This document shows, piece after piece, positions 24,007 through 33,317 of a stretch of 42,190 nt of DNA. Position 1 is the stretch's first letter; every line of letters starts with the position of its first letter. Made by a program: the position numbers and the translations under genes. This DNA comes from Prochloraceae cyanobacterium (GTDB lineage Bacteria > Cyanobacteriota > Cyanobacteriia > Cyanobacteriales > JASJDA01): positions 1 through 42,190 of the forward strand of contig JASJDA010000051.1 in NCBI GenBank assembly GCA_030065755.1. Direction: 5' to 3'. The notes beneath the pieces are model-generated. The model was given only the letters and a program-made list of their open reading frames with translations. It did not search any database and had not been told where the DNA came from.

Positions 24007-26886
24007 CTACTTATTTGAAAGGGAATATTGCTCTAAAACCTCTCTCAAATACTTACTGGTATAAGAAGACTCATTTTTTGCTACATCTTCTGGAGTACCG
24101 ATCGCGATCGCTTCCCCACCTCGATCGCCTCCTTCTGGACCTAAATCTATTATCCAGTCGCAACAGCGAATTATATCTAAATTGTGTTCGATAACCACTA
24201 TAGAATTTCCTTTATCTACCAAACGCTGCAAAACATTTAATAAATGGTGAACGTCGTAAAAAGATAAACCCGTGGTAGGTTCGTCTATCAGATAGAGAGT
24301 TTTTCCAGTAGCGCGACGGGATAATTCAGATGCTAATTTGACTCTTTGCGCTTCCCCACCAGAAAGAGTAGTCGCAGGTTGTCCCAATTTTATATAACCT
24401 AACCCTACGTCTACTAAAGTTTTTAACCGATTAGCTGCTCTAGGAATATTTTTAAATACTTCCAATCCTTCTTCAACGGTCATATTTAAAACTTCAGCGA
24501 TCGAGTTTGCTTTATATTTGACTTGCAAAGTTTCTCGGTTGTATCTAGAACCTTTACAAACCTCGCAAGTTACATATACGTCGGGAAGAAAATTCATTTC
24601 AATGACATTTACTCCCTGACCGCTACAAGCTTCGCAACGTCCTCCCTTAACATTGAAAGAAAATCGACCTGGTTTGTATCCCCTGGCTTTAGCTTCGATC
24701 GTCTCTGCAAAAATAGACCTAATAGGATCGAAAAGTCCTGTATATGTAGCGGGGTTCGATCGAGGTGTTCTTCCGATAGGAGATTGATCGATGACAATTA
24801 CTTTATCGATCGCTTCAATTCCTTCAATTGCTTTTAGGCGATCGGGAAAGGGAATTTTTCGTGTTAAATAATGCTGTAAAGCGGGATGTAAAAGTTCGTT
24901 GACTAGAGTAGATTTACCAGATCCAGAAACCCCCGTTATACAAACTAATTTACCGAGTGGTATTTCTACATCGATATCTTTAAGGTTATTTTTATTGCAG
25001 TTTTTTAGAACTAAAAATTTACCATTTCCCGCTCTTCTTTCTGCTGGAGTTACAATTACTTTTCGCCCAGATAAATAGGCCCCCGTAAGAGATTTTTTTG
25101 CTACCAGTAATTGCTTTAGATCTCCTTGAACTACTATTTCACCCCCATGAACTCCTGCATGGGGACCAATATCTACTATTTCGTCTGCAGTGCGAATAGT
25201 TTCCTCGTCGTGTTCGACAACGATCAAAGTATTTCCCAAATCGCGCAGTTTTTTGAGAGTACTTAATAATCTCCCATTATCTCTCTGATGTAAGCCGATA
25301 CTCGGTTCGTCTAAAACGTATAAAACTCCTGTAAGTCCCGCACCAATTTGAGTTGCTAAACGAATTCTTTGTGCTTCTCCTCCCGATAGAGTCGTGGCTG
25401 CACGATCGAGGGTTAAATAATCTAAACCGACATCGAGAAGAAACTGCAAGCGAGATTTAATTTCTTTGAGTGCTAATTCTCCAATTAATGCTTGACGGGG
25501 ACTCAATTGTAATTGGTCTATTTTGTTCAAACATTCGCCGATCGAAACGCTGGTTAAATCTGCGATCGTATATTGTCCCAAACGCACGGACAGTGATTCT
25601 GGCTTGAGGCGTTTCCCTTTACATACTTCGCAGGTTTGGTAGACGATGTATTGCTCTAATTTCTGTTTAATTAATTCCGACCCAGTTTCTTGATAATTCT
25701 TCTCCAACATGGGAATAACGCCTTTAAAGCGCTTGTAGTATTCTTGTCGCGAAGCAGACTGGATATAAATAGGTTCGTCATTACCGTGGAGAATAACTTG
25801 TTGTTGGGAGGAAGTAAGTTTATTCCAAGGGGTTTCTAACTCGAAACCGTATGTTTCCCCCAGACTGTATAACAAGGAGAGATAGTAATCGTTTTCTTTA
25901 TTAGCCCAAGGAGCGATCGCGCTATAAATTGGCGCTTCGGGGTCGGGTACGATTAATTCTGGAGAGAAAGTGCGCAAACTACCCAGTCCGTGACAATTAC
26001 TGCAAGCACCATAGGGGGAATTAAAAGAGAATAATCTGGGGGATAATTCTGTCATTACAGCCCCGTGTTGAGGACAAGCAAAATTCTCGCTAAATACTAT
26101 TTCTCCTGTAGGATTGTGACCATTTTTGTCGCTATTTTCTGCCTCTTCTTTAGAAGGATCGTTTAATACTTCAATAATGGCGATACCAGTAGATATACGC
26201 AGACAGGTACCTAGAGAGTCAGCCAGACGTTCCTCTATACCAGGCTTTTTAATGAGTCGATCGATTAAAACCTCGATCGTATGTTTGTAATTTTTATCCA
26301 GTTCGATCGAGTCGGAAAGTTGGAAAACTTCCCCGTCGATTCTAACTCGCACAAATCCTTCAGCAGCCAGAGAAGATAAAAGATTCTTGTGAGTGCCTTT
26401 TTTACCGCGAACAACAGGTGCAAGAAGGTGGAATTTAGAGCGATCGGGAAGTGTCATGACCCGATCGCACATCTGGTCGATAGTTTGAGGAGAAATATCG
26501 CGATCGCATACAGGACAGTGAGGTTCTCCAGCCCTACCAAATAGTAGTCTGAGATAGTCGTATATTTCAGTAACAGTCCCGACAGTCGATCGAGGATTGT
26601 GTGAAGTTGATTTTTGGTCTATAGAAATAGCAGGACTTAACCCCTCGATCGCGTCCACGTCGGGTTTATCCAACTGTCCGAGAAATTGACGCGCATAAGC
26701 GCTGAGAGACTCTACATAGCGTCTTTGTCCCTCAGCGAAAATAGTATCGAAAGCCAAGGAAGATTTACCAGATCCCGATACCCCAGTAAAAACAATCAGT
26801 TTGTTGCGAGGTAATTCGAGATCTATATTCTTGAGATTGTGTTGTCTGGCACCCCGTATGCGGATGCTGGAATTGCGATCGGACAT
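24007..26886 (-). CDS. uvrA: Excinuclease ABC subunit A
   Basis: A 959-aa DNA-damage recognition ATPase of nucleotide excision repair, working with UvrB. It has two ABC-type ATPase halves: Walker A GVSGSGKSSLAFDT near the N-terminus and GVSGSGKSTLVNELL in the second half, and two ABC signatures (TLSGGEAQRIRLATQIG and TLSGGEAQRVKLASELS). Zinc-binding pairs are present: CPVCDRDISPQ, CEVCKGKRLKPES, and CEACSGQG/CEVCKGSRYN. The frame is open to 26985, but the homologous N-terminus starts at ATG 26886 (MSDRNSSIRIRGARQHNL), so the 33-residue extension is rejected. It follows ribE on the same strand with a 112-bp gap, so the two may be co-transcribed without being functionally linked. Confidence 0.97.
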   Translation of the reverse strand: MSDRNSSIRIRGARQHNLKNIDLELPRNKLIVFTGVSGSGKSSLAFDTIFAEGQRRYVESLSAYARQFLGQLDKPDVDAIEGLSPAISIDQKSTSHNPRSTVGTVTEIYDYLRLLFGRAGEPHCPVCDRDISPQTIDQMCDRVMTLPDRSKFHLLAPVVRGKKGTHKNLLSSLAAEGFVRVRIDGEVFQLSDSIELDKNYKHTIEVLIDRLIKKPGIEERLADSLGTCLRISTGIAIIEVLNDPSKEEAENSDKNGHNPTGEIVFSENFACPQHGAVMTELSPRLFSFNSPYGACSNCHGLGSLRTFSPELIVPDPEAPIYSAIAPWANKENDYYLSLLYSLGETYGFELETPWNKLTSSQQQVILHGNDEPIYIQSASRQEYYKRFKGVIPMLEKNYQETGSELIKQKLEQYIVYQTCEVCKGKRLKPESLSVRLGQYTIADLTSVSIGECLNKIDQLQLSPRQALIGELALKEIKSRLQFLLDVGLDYLTLDRAATTLSGGEAQRIRLATQIGAGLTGVLYVLDEPSIGLHQRDNGRLLSTLKKLRDLGNTLIVVEHDEETIRTADEIVDIGPHAGVHGGEIVVQGDLKQLLVAKKSLTGAYLSGRKVIVTPAERRAGNGKFLVLKNCNKNNLKDIDVEIPLGKLVCITGVSGSGKSTLVNELLHPALQHYLTRKIPFPDRLKAIEGIEAIDKVIVIDQSPIGRTPRSNPATYTGLFDPIRSIFAETIEAKARGYKPGRFSFNVKGGRCEACSGQGVNVIEMNFLPDVYVTCEVCKGSRYNRETLQVKYKANSIAEVLNMTVEEGLEVFKNIPRAANRLKTLVDVGLGYIKLGQPATTLSGGEAQRVKLASELSRRATGKTLYLIDEPTTGLSFYDVHHLLNVLQRLVDKGNSIVVIEHNLDIIRCCDWIIDLGPEGGDRGGEAIAIGTPEDVAKNESSYTSKYLREVLEQYSLSNK

Positions 26887-26998
26887 ATTTTGAGTAAACT
26901 CTACCTTAAAAAAGAATAAATATTTATTAGAAAAATATAAAATTGATTCCGAATACTTACCGCAAGTCGGGGAGGAAGTCAACAACGTAAACTATTTC

Positions 26999-27688
26999 TT
27001 ATAAATAACCATTCTCTGCTAAAAAAGCCAAACTAATATTATCTTGCTGTTTGCGATCGCCATTACGATAACCCAGCAATTTATCCACATATTTCCCTAA
27101 AATATCGCTCTCAATATTCACCCAATCCCCAATTTTGAGATAATTTAGATTAGTTTCGGCATAAGTATGGGGAATTACAGCAGCCTTAAACCAACTTCCC
27201 TGAGAATCGCAATCTGCTACGGTTAAACTTATTCCATTGACAGAAATGCTGCCTTTTGGTATAATATAGCGTGCAATGTAAAGTTCCCATTGTTCCCGTA
27301 GAGATGGGGGGGCAGTAAAAGTCATTTCCCAAGCCTTATCAGTAGAAACAGACTCAATTAAACTACCGATTCCATCTACGTGACCGGTAACAAAATGTCC
27401 CCCCAACTTGGAACCGACGCGCACCGAAGTTTCGAGGTTGACGTAAGTCGCTGCTTGATTTCTCTTTCCCAGGGTCGATCGGTCTAAAGTTTCAGGAGAA
27501 ACCGTCGCTACAAAGCGATCGCCCATAATTTCTTCAACAGTCAAACAAATTCCATCAACAGCTACGCTGTCGCCAATAGCTAAATCCGATAAGATGAGTT
27601 GGGAGGTATGTCCTAATACAGATACACTCAAACGATCTTTTTCTAAAAGTCGAATCGATCCTAAACTTTGAATTAATCCTGTAAACAC
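26999..27688 (-). CDS. ribE: Riboflavin synthase, alpha subunit
   Basis: A 229-aa enzyme that dismutates two 6,7-dimethyl-8-ribityllumazine molecules into riboflavin. It consists of two tandem lumazine-binding repeats. The first begins MFTGLIQSLGSI with GDSVAVDGICLTV; the second has YIIPKGSISVNGISLTV, and GGHFVTGHVDGIG lies between them, all family hallmarks. Length is slightly over the usual 205-220 owing to a short tail (about 210-229). No FMN riboswitch consensus was seen in the leader. The start ATG 27688 is the canonical MFTG start. Confidence 0.96.
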   Translation of the reverse strand: MFTGLIQSLGSIRLLEKDRLSVSVLGHTSQLILSDLAIGDSVAVDGICLTVEEIMGDRFVATVSPETLDRSTLGKRNQAATYVNLETSVRVGSKLGGHFVTGHVDGIGSLIESVSTDKAWEMTFTAPPSLREQWELYIARYIIPKGSISVNGISLTVADCDSQGSWFKAAVIPHTYAETNLNYLKIGDWVNIESDILGKYVDKLLGYRNGDRKQQDNISLAFLAENGYL

Positions 27689-27987
27689 GGTTTTTTTTTG
27701 AGAGAATAAAATAAAGTTTAAAGAAATTGGGATGCGATCGCCAATGCTTATCTACCACTGTATATTTTTTTCATTAATTTGGATGTCAAAGACCTCATCG
27801 TGAGGCATACTGTGGAAGGACAGCATTGCCGAATTGTAACTGATTGCCAAATTACGGGGAACGAGCGCGCCAACATTAGATAACGTAAATAGCAAAAATG
27901 TCAAGCGCCCTCGACGCTCCCCAAAACAAAAGTATAACTCTTTGCCTTCACACCTTAGATGCCGACATTTTTCTAGAGGCTAAGCCA
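27689..27987. other. Divergent intergenic region, ribE / bifunctional nuclease
   Basis: About 300 bp separates the two divergent starts. It contains only a minor CCTCA/TGAGG hairpin near 27793-27805. An in-frame ATG at 27898 would extend the nuclease gene by 30 codons, but the encoded residues are unlike the family. No riboswitch or operator is recognised. Confidence 0.45.
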
Positions 27988-28497
27988 ATGATTGAAATGA
28001 AAGTAGCTGGAATTGCACTAGATGCCGTAACGAGAAGTCCGATAGTCTTGCTAAAAGATGGTTTAGACCGTCGCGCACTACCAATTTATATAGGACAGGA
28101 TCAGGCAAAAGCAATTATCAGTGCCCTAGAAAAACAAAAACCACCTCGCCCGCTAACTCACGACCTGATCGTAAATATTCTAGAATCTTGGGATTGCCAA
28201 TTGGAGCGTATTATTATTCATTCGCTCCAAGATAATACATTTTATGCTGTTCTTTGTATAGAACAAGGAGAAAATAAGAAAGAAATTGATTGTCGTCCTA
28301 GTGACGCGATCGCGATCGCCCTGCGCACGGGTAGCCCCATTTGGGTCATGGAAGAAGTAGTCGCTGACGCCTCAATTCCCGTCGATCGAGAGGCAGATGA
28401 AGAAGAAAGAAAAGCTTTTAGAGAATTTATCTCTAACCTCAGACCAGAAGACCTCATCCAACGAGGAGGGTCTAGCAATAGCAGCGAATCATCCTGA
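27988..28497 (+). CDS. Bifunctional nuclease family protein (BFN, DUF151)
   Basis: A protein of about 169 aa with the BFN/DUF151 domain, named after a plant and bacterial nuclease with DNase and RNase activity. The opening MIEMKVAGIALDAVTRSPIVLLKDG, the central ALPIYIGQDQAKAI, and the CRPSDAIAIALRTGSPIWV block are diagnostic. The acidic C-terminal tail ends with a Ser-rich stretch. I choose ATG 27988, because family members begin MIEM(K/R)VAGIA. An upstream in-frame ATG at 27898 would add 30 residues of different character. The aldo/keto reductase gene follows on the same strand after 60 bp and could be co-transcribed. The in vivo role in cyanobacteria is not established. Confidence 0.88.
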   Translation: MIEMKVAGIALDAVTRSPIVLLKDGLDRRALPIYIGQDQAKAIISALEKQKPPRPLTHDLIVNILESWDCQLERIIIHSLQDNTFYAVLCIEQGENKKEIDCRPSDAIAIALRTGSPIWVMEEVVADASIPVDREADEEERKAFREFISNLRPEDLIQRGGSSNSSESS

Positions 28498-28557
28498 GAT
28501 CGCTGTTAAACTATCTACTTTCATCGAACAAATGCCCTGGGTACTGGGTAAAAGTTT

Positions 28558-29691
28558 ATGCGCTATCGAAGGTTCGGGAAAACTAATTTATATTTATCTG
28601 TTTTTTCCCTAGGAACCATGCGTTGTTTGGCTTCTATAAAAGAAGCTAAGCAGACAATAGAACAAGGGGTGGCACGAGGAATTAATCACCTAGAAACTGC
28701 TATAGGCTACGGCAAAAGTGAAGAATATCTAGGATTAGCTCTTAAATCTGGATTATCATTGCCACGAAAAAAACTATATATAACTACTAAGCTGCCACCT
28801 ACCCCAGATGCCAAACAAATGGGTCAGTATCTCGAAAAATCCCTGGCTCGCCTACAGTTAGAGTATATCGATTGCGTGGCAATTCACGGAATTAATACAC
28901 GGGAGCATTTAGCTTGGATTAAAGATCCTAAAGGCTGCATAAAACCACTAATAAAAGCCAAAGCGGATGGAAAGGTCAGACATATTGGCTTTTCTACCCA
29001 CGGCAGTTTAGAGGTGATTCTAAGGGCGATCGAAACTAATTTATTTGAGTTTGTCAACCTTCATTACTACTATTTTTTCAGGCGCAATGAAAAGGCTATT
29101 GAGCTAGCAACTCAAAAAGACATGGGGGTATTTATTATATCCCCTGCTGATAAGGGAGGTCGTCTTTATACCCCGCCTCAAACCCTCAAACAGTTGTGTC
29201 ACCCTTTCTCCCCCTTAGAGTTAAATTATCGTTATTTGCTCAGCGATCGCCGCATTACGACCCTCAGTGTTGGCCCTGCTAACCCCAATGAATTGAGCGA
29301 ACCCCTCAAAGTCAGCGATCGCGACTACCCTCTAACTACTGCAGAAATTAATGTTCTCGACAAACTAGAAACTCACTTACATAAAACTTTGGCAAGCGAT
29401 CGCTGCAGCCAATGTTACCAATGTCTGCCCTGTCCTGAAAACATTAATATTCCTGAAGTTTTGCGCTTGCGCAATCTGGCAGTTGCTTGCGATATGACCG
29501 AATATGGTAAATACCGCTATAGAATGTTTGAAAATGCCGGTCACTGGTTTCCAGGAAATAAAGCTAACCGCTGTACTAATTGCGGTGATTGTCTCCCTCG
29601 CTGTCCCCAAAAATTAAATATTCCTAACTTGCTTCGCGATACTCACCAACGTCTCAATGGATCGCCTCGCCGTCGTCTTTGGGGTGATTAG
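28558..29691 (+). CDS. Aldo/keto reductase with C-terminal 4Fe-4S cluster motifs
   Basis: A 377-aa fusion-type oxidoreductase. The N-terminal TIM-barrel aldo/keto reductase domain (1-270) shows the MRYRRFGKTNLYLSVFSLG opening, the NADPH-side GYGKSEEYLG, the catalytic-region LYITTKLPP (Lys) and CVAIHGIN (His). The position of the usual catalytic Asp in DTAxxYG is Glu here (LETAIGYG), as in this cyanobacterial subgroup. The C-terminal part carries two cysteine clusters (CSQCYQCLPCP at about 282-292 and CTNCGDCLPRCP near 340), typical of 4Fe-4S ferredoxin-like binding. The natural substrate is unknown. The GGGGAGAG tract follows the stop. Confidence 0.9.
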   Translation: MRYRRFGKTNLYLSVFSLGTMRCLASIKEAKQTIEQGVARGINHLETAIGYGKSEEYLGLALKSGLSLPRKKLYITTKLPPTPDAKQMGQYLEKSLARLQLEYIDCVAIHGINTREHLAWIKDPKGCIKPLIKAKADGKVRHIGFSTHGSLEVILRAIETNLFEFVNLHYYYFFRRNEKAIELATQKDMGVFIISPADKGGRLYTPPQTLKQLCHPFSPLELNYRYLLSDRRITTLSVGPANPNELSEPLKVSDRDYPLTTAEINVLDKLETHLHKTLASDRCSQCYQCLPCPENINIPEVLRLRNLAVACDMTEYGKYRYRMFENAGHWFPGNKANRCTNCGDCLPRCPQKLNIPNLLRDTHQRLNGSPRRRLWGD

Positions 29692-29696
29692 GGAAC

Positions 29697-29740
29697 AGGG
29701 GAGAGGGGGAGAGGGGGAGAGAGGGAGAGGGGGAGATGGT
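29697..29740 (+). repeat. Solitary GGGGAGAG polypurine tract
   Basis: About 44 bp of GGGGAGAGGGGGAGAG sequence lies directly after the aldo/keto reductase stop. It matches the polypurine half of the composite repeats at 18179 and 19732 but lacks the AACAGCY heptamer half. Confidence 0.75.
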
Positions 29741-29823
29741 GAAAAGAGAAGACTATCTACTAGATTTTTCTCTTTATTTTTACGAAAAGTCTATTGAGTA
29801 GAAAAATAAAAAATTAGTAGCAT

Positions 29824-30462
29824 ATGTTATGTAAAAAGTTAAAAAAAAATAGTTCGATCTGCAAAAAAAAATCAAGCAAATTAGCCAAGAATGTAGAAAA
29901 AAAAACACCTGCAATATTGTCAAAAAAGTGTAATTTTTACCCTTTTCTAACTAAGTTATTCATACCGCAATTATTGTTTAGTATTTTCCCCTTTTTTATA
30001 TCTCCCAGAATACTGGCACAAACTTCAATTGTATCGACATCTTGCGAGTCTAATTTAGAGTATTTGAATTGGACCTCAGAACAATTAGCACAAAGTCAAA
30101 TCGTCACTGCTAAAACCATTTCTACAACAGGATTAACAATTCCCAGCCTTTGGTGGGCAAAAAGACAGTTCGATCCATTTGAAGGCAAACTAGTAACTAA
30201 TTGGTTAGCTTTCCCCAATGAAAACCGCATAGATTTAATAGTTAATCCTCAACTGTGGAGTGTTCTCAACTACATACAACGCTATACATTTGTGAATCGG
30301 TTTGGTACAGTGGCTAGAGAATATCAATATAATCTGAGAGTATTCGACGAGCAACAACAATGTTTGGCTATCTACAGCTGTAATTTCAGCACTACTCCCG
30401 ATCGGTGTCAAATTGATTTCGATCTGTCGATCGACAACGGTCTAACAAATAACAATAAATAG
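29824..30462 (+). CDS. Secreted conserved hypothetical protein
   Basis: A 212-aa protein with an unusually long Lys/Ser-rich N-terminus (residues 1-40), then a hydrophobic stretch (about 42-65, LTKLFIPQLLFSIFPFFIS) and a signal-peptidase-like RILA/QTS site near residue 66. The mature domain (about 145 aa) begins STSCESNLEYLNWTSEQLAQSQIV and contains conserved-looking blocks (TTGLTIPSLWWAKRQFDPF, LVTNWLAFP, VDLIVNPQLWS-like) and several cysteines. Homologs with this block structure occur widely in cyanobacteria, but I know no assigned function. The protein is probably periplasmic. A later start inside the Lys-rich region is possible, because it is atypically long for a signal n-region. Confidence 0.75.
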   Translation: MLCKKLKKNSSICKKKSSKLAKNVEKKTPAILSKKCNFYPFLTKLFIPQLLFSIFPFFISPRILAQTSIVSTSCESNLEYLNWTSEQLAQSQIVTAKTISTTGLTIPSLWWAKRQFDPFEGKLVTNWLAFPNENRIDLIVNPQLWSVLNYIQRYTFVNRFGTVAREYQYNLRVFDEQQQCLAIYSCNFSTTPDRCQIDFDLSIDNGLTNNNK

Positions 30463-30695
30463 TTCAGCACTATAGCTGATAAGTTATTTTCTGTTTGCAG
30501 ACGGGTAAATGGTAGCAGAATTAGGATTAATACTAAATCCGATTGAGAAATCGCTGTGCTAGGTAAAGTATGACAAGAATTTAGAAGCAATTTCTCCATC
30601 TAACTTAAATTATAAAAATTATTAGCGATCGATATGATATTACTTGATGTTTTGTTACTTTAAAGAAAGATAACTCGAAATAGAGTTGTAACGTT

Positions 30696-32114
30696 ATGGA
30701 AAGCGAAGATTTCCCTTCAAGACGCAGTCTTCTTCTTCACCAGCTCAAGGAGGAAAAAATCCTCAATAGACAGGAGCCTAATCCAGAATTTCTTCACTTG
30801 GTAACTCCAGATGAATTTTTGCCCGCCATCGGACGCTGGACAACTCTAGGAGGATTAGTCTTGCTGGTTGCTTTTGGGACAGCGATCGCTCTGGCTACTG
30901 TTCTTAAATACAAAGTTACTGTTAGATCCCCTGCTATTATGCGACCCACAGGGGAACTCCGCATCGTGCAAGCAGTTACAGAAGGAACAGTAAAAAGCAT
31001 TGAAATAAAAGCAAATCAGCCAGTTAAACAAGGAGATGTCATTGCCTATATTGACGATTCCCGCTTGCAAACTAAAAAGAGCCAACTTAAAGGCAATATC
31101 GAGCAAGCTAGAAAGCAGTTAAGTCAAATTAACGCTCAGCTTTTGGCAATAGACGGTCGAATTACTGCCGAAACCAACCAAATGAAACGTACTTTAGCTG
31201 CCGCTGCAGCCGAATTCCGCCTCAACCAGCGCGACTATGAAGATAGGCTAATTACTACAATTGCTGAACTAGAAGAAGCAGAAGCAGCCTTAGAATTGGC
31301 TCAAGAAGAACTTGTTAGATACCAAAAGTTAGCTAATACGGGGGCGATCGCCCAGTTACAAATCAAAGAGAAAGAAGCCTCCGTTAAAACTGCGATCGCC
31401 AGAGTGAAAAAACTCAGGGCTTATCTCAATCCTAGTAATGCACGAATGGAAATGGCAAGAGAAAAAATTGCCGAACAACGAGCCAAAGGTGAAGCTACCC
31501 TCGCTAGATTAAAGCAAGAACGAGAGGGAGTAATTCAACGGCGAATAGAAATCCAAAATCAAATTAGCAGCGACTCTCAAGAACTACAACAGATTGCAAC
31601 CGAACTGCAAAATACTATAATTCGCGCTCCCATATCGGGTCAGATTCAGGAACTCAATCTCCGCAACATTTCCCAAGTAGTAAGACCTGGAGAGCCGATC
31701 GCCCTAATTTCCCCGAGCAATGCACCGTTAGAAATTAAAGCTCTAGTGGCATCTGGCGATATCGCTAAGGTAGAAATAGGACAAAAGGTACAAATGCGCG
31801 TGTCTGCCTGTCCTTATCCCGACTACGGAACTCTCAATGGCACTGTTAGCTTTATTTCTCCTGATGCTACGATACCTCAAAATAATTCTACCTCTGGTTT
31901 TAGCTCTTCCTTATCAACACCTACAACCTCAACAACAAAATCGGAAAGCGCTATCTACAATGTTATGATTCAGCCAGAAAGCCTTATTCTGATTGCTGGA
32001 GAACGAGATTGTAAAATTCAATCTGGCATGGAAGGCTCAGCCGATATTATTTCCCAAGAAGAAACTGTTCTCACCTTTATGCTTAGAAAAACAAGGCTAC
32101 TAACCGATTTATGA
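30696..32114 (+). CDS. HlyD-family secretion adaptor (membrane fusion protein)
   Basis: A 472-aa periplasmic adaptor that bridges an inner-membrane exporter and an outer-membrane channel in type I secretion or efflux. One membrane helix sits at about residues 49-70 (TLGGLVLLVAFGTAIALATVL), with a cytosolic N-terminal segment. A barrel/lipoyl half-motif follows (AVTEGTVKSIEIKANQPVKQGDVIAYID), then a long alpha-helical hairpin at about 125-290, and a second lipoyl half (IIRAPISGQIQELNLRNISQVVRPGEPIALI). A beta-barrel domain has a Ser/Thr-rich insertion near 398-415. The C-terminus is a short hydrophobic LTFMLRKTRLL. No ABC exporter or peptidase gene adjoins, so the partner must be encoded elsewhere. 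Confidence 0.9.
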   Translation: MESEDFPSRRSLLLHQLKEEKILNRQEPNPEFLHLVTPDEFLPAIGRWTTLGGLVLLVAFGTAIALATVLKYKVTVRSPAIMRPTGELRIVQAVTEGTVKSIEIKANQPVKQGDVIAYIDDSRLQTKKSQLKGNIEQARKQLSQINAQLLAIDGRITAETNQMKRTLAAAAAEFRLNQRDYEDRLITTIAELEEAEAALELAQEELVRYQKLANTGAIAQLQIKEKEASVKTAIARVKKLRAYLNPSNARMEMAREKIAEQRAKGEATLARLKQEREGVIQRRIEIQNQISSDSQELQQIATELQNTIIRAPISGQIQELNLRNISQVVRPGEPIALISPSNAPLEIKALVASGDIAKVEIGQKVQMRVSACPYPDYGTLNGTVSFISPDATIPQNNSTSGFSSSLSTPTTSTTKSESAIYNVMIQPESLILIAGERDCKIQSGMEGSADIISQEETVLTFMLRKTRLLTDL

Positions 32115-32119
32115 CCATA

Positions 32120-32596
32120 TTATTGGACGATCAGCACCGAACAAGGAGCGTGATGTAAAACATAGTTACTAACGCTACCGAGAATTATTTCCTTCAAACC
32201 CGATCTCCCCCTGCGTCCGATTACAATTAGATCTGCCTGCCACTCGCGAGCTAATTTACAGATAATTCGACTCGGACTGCCAACAATTTGTCTGTATTCT
32301 ACTTCTACCTCAGCGCTTCTGGCTTCTTTTGCCAAAGATTGCAATAGTTCTAAACCTTCTTTTTCAAAAGCTTCCCACTGCTGTCGCCACATTTCCAAGG
32401 TCATTTCGCTTCCCCCTGCTGGATAAAATTGACTCATATCGGGAGGAATAGGCAAAGGACTACTATCTTCTTCAGAAGAGAGAACGTGTAGTAACATTAA
32501 GCTAGCATTGTTTGTTTTCGCTACAAATAAGCCATTAGCAAAGACATCTTTGTTTGTTTGCGAGATATCTACTGCTACTAAAATTTTTTTAAACAT
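32120..32596 (-). CDS. Universal stress protein, UspA family
   Basis: A 158-aa soluble protein with one Usp domain. It begins MFKKILVAVDISQTNKDVF, and the C-terminal nucleotide-binding motif is VIGRRGRSGLKEIILGSVSNYVLHHAPCSVLIV, fitting the G-2x-G-9x-G(S/T) ATP-binding signature of the ATP-binding subfamily. Length is typical for single-domain cyanobacterial members, which respond to salt, light or starvation; the trigger here is not readable. It converges on the HlyD gene with only about 5 bp between stop codons, so its transcript 3' end overlaps that gene. Confidence 0.93.
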   Translation of the reverse strand: MFKKILVAVDISQTNKDVFANGLFVAKTNNASLMLLHVLSSEEDSSPLPIPPDMSQFYPAGGSEMTLEMWRQQWEAFEKEGLELLQSLAKEARSAEVEVEYRQIVGSPSRIICKLAREWQADLIVIGRRGRSGLKEIILGSVSNYVLHHAPCSVLIVQ

Positions 32597-32699
32597 TTTC
32601 TATATCTTTGTATTAGCTAGTCTGTAATTATAGCAAGTATTTCTGATATTTGACCGAGATATTCTTTGTTTTTTGCGGTTATCGAGTTTAAGACTTTAC

Positions 32700-33317
32700 A
32701 TGATGGATATTTACGTTCAAAGTTGCGGCATTCATCCTAAGCAAGATTACTGTTGGATGAAAATTATCACAGAAGAAAATCAAATTAAAGAAAATCCACC
32801 CCTACTCCAAACAGTCACAGATATAAACGGTAAACAAGGATTTATTACTGATTTTTATTACAGCGAAGAACCTTCAATTATTTTGGCAAAAGGTAATAAT
32901 ACATCTATTTTAGTAATTACTGCCTTAAAAGCAGGGAAAAGATCGGAAATTTACGGAAGACCAATAAGAAATTCATTAGTTTTTATTTCAGAATCAAAAC
33001 AAAATTTAGAAAAGATATCTAATGAGGCTTTGTATAATTGGAACTCTATGACAGAACAAATCGATCGCGCTGTCAATTTTGACGACGAACTAGGATTTAA
33101 AGTCGATCGACAATTAATCGAGCAGTACATTCAAAATCTTGACAATCCAACTAGCTCAAAAAATACAACTAAAATTCACATAGTTGACTTGTACATAGAA
33201 GAAGTAAAAAAAAAGAACATAGGAGGGAATTTGATTTTGTTGGCAGTCAAAATAATAGCGATCGTAGCTTTAGCAATTTTAATAGTTTTATTTTGGGCGA
33301 AAACAGTACAAACTTAA
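32700..33317 (+). CDS. Unknown tail-anchored protein
   Basis: A protein of about 205 aa starting at ATG 32700 or 32703 (MMDIYVQSCGIHPKQDYCWMKI). The soluble N-terminal part (1-165) is mixed alpha/beta, with alternating strands (SIILAKGNNTSILVITALKAGKR, NSLVFISES) and a helical Glu/Asn-rich segment. A short charged stretch (EEVKKKN) precedes one strong C-terminal membrane helix (about 178-198, LILLAVKIIAIVALAILIVLFW) and only six more residues, so it should be anchored with its domain in the cytosol. I recognise no family. Such N-cytosolic, C-anchored proteins occur in some bacterial sensing and defence systems, but nothing nearby supports a specific role. The frame extends upstream to 32673 without conserved-looking residues. 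Confidence 0.65.
   Translation: MMDIYVQSCGIHPKQDYCWMKIITEENQIKENPPLLQTVTDINGKQGFITDFYYSEEPSIILAKGNNTSILVITALKAGKRSEIYGRPIRNSLVFISESKQNLEKISNEALYNWNSMTEQIDRAVNFDDELGFKVDRQLIEQYIQNLDNPTSSKNTTKIHIVDLYIEEVKKKNIGGNLILLAVKIIAIVALAILIVLFWAKTVQT

Noticed and set aside
23928-24194. Plus-strand 88-codon frame over the uvrA 3' end
   Set aside because: It overlaps conserved UvrA C-terminal codons on the other strand and has no recognisable features.
26887-26985. 33-residue N-terminal extension of UvrA
   Set aside because: The upstream residues are unlike the family; homologous UvrA sequence begins at ATG 26886.
27689-27897. FMN riboswitch before ribE
   Set aside because: None of the conserved FMN aptamer blocks could be found.
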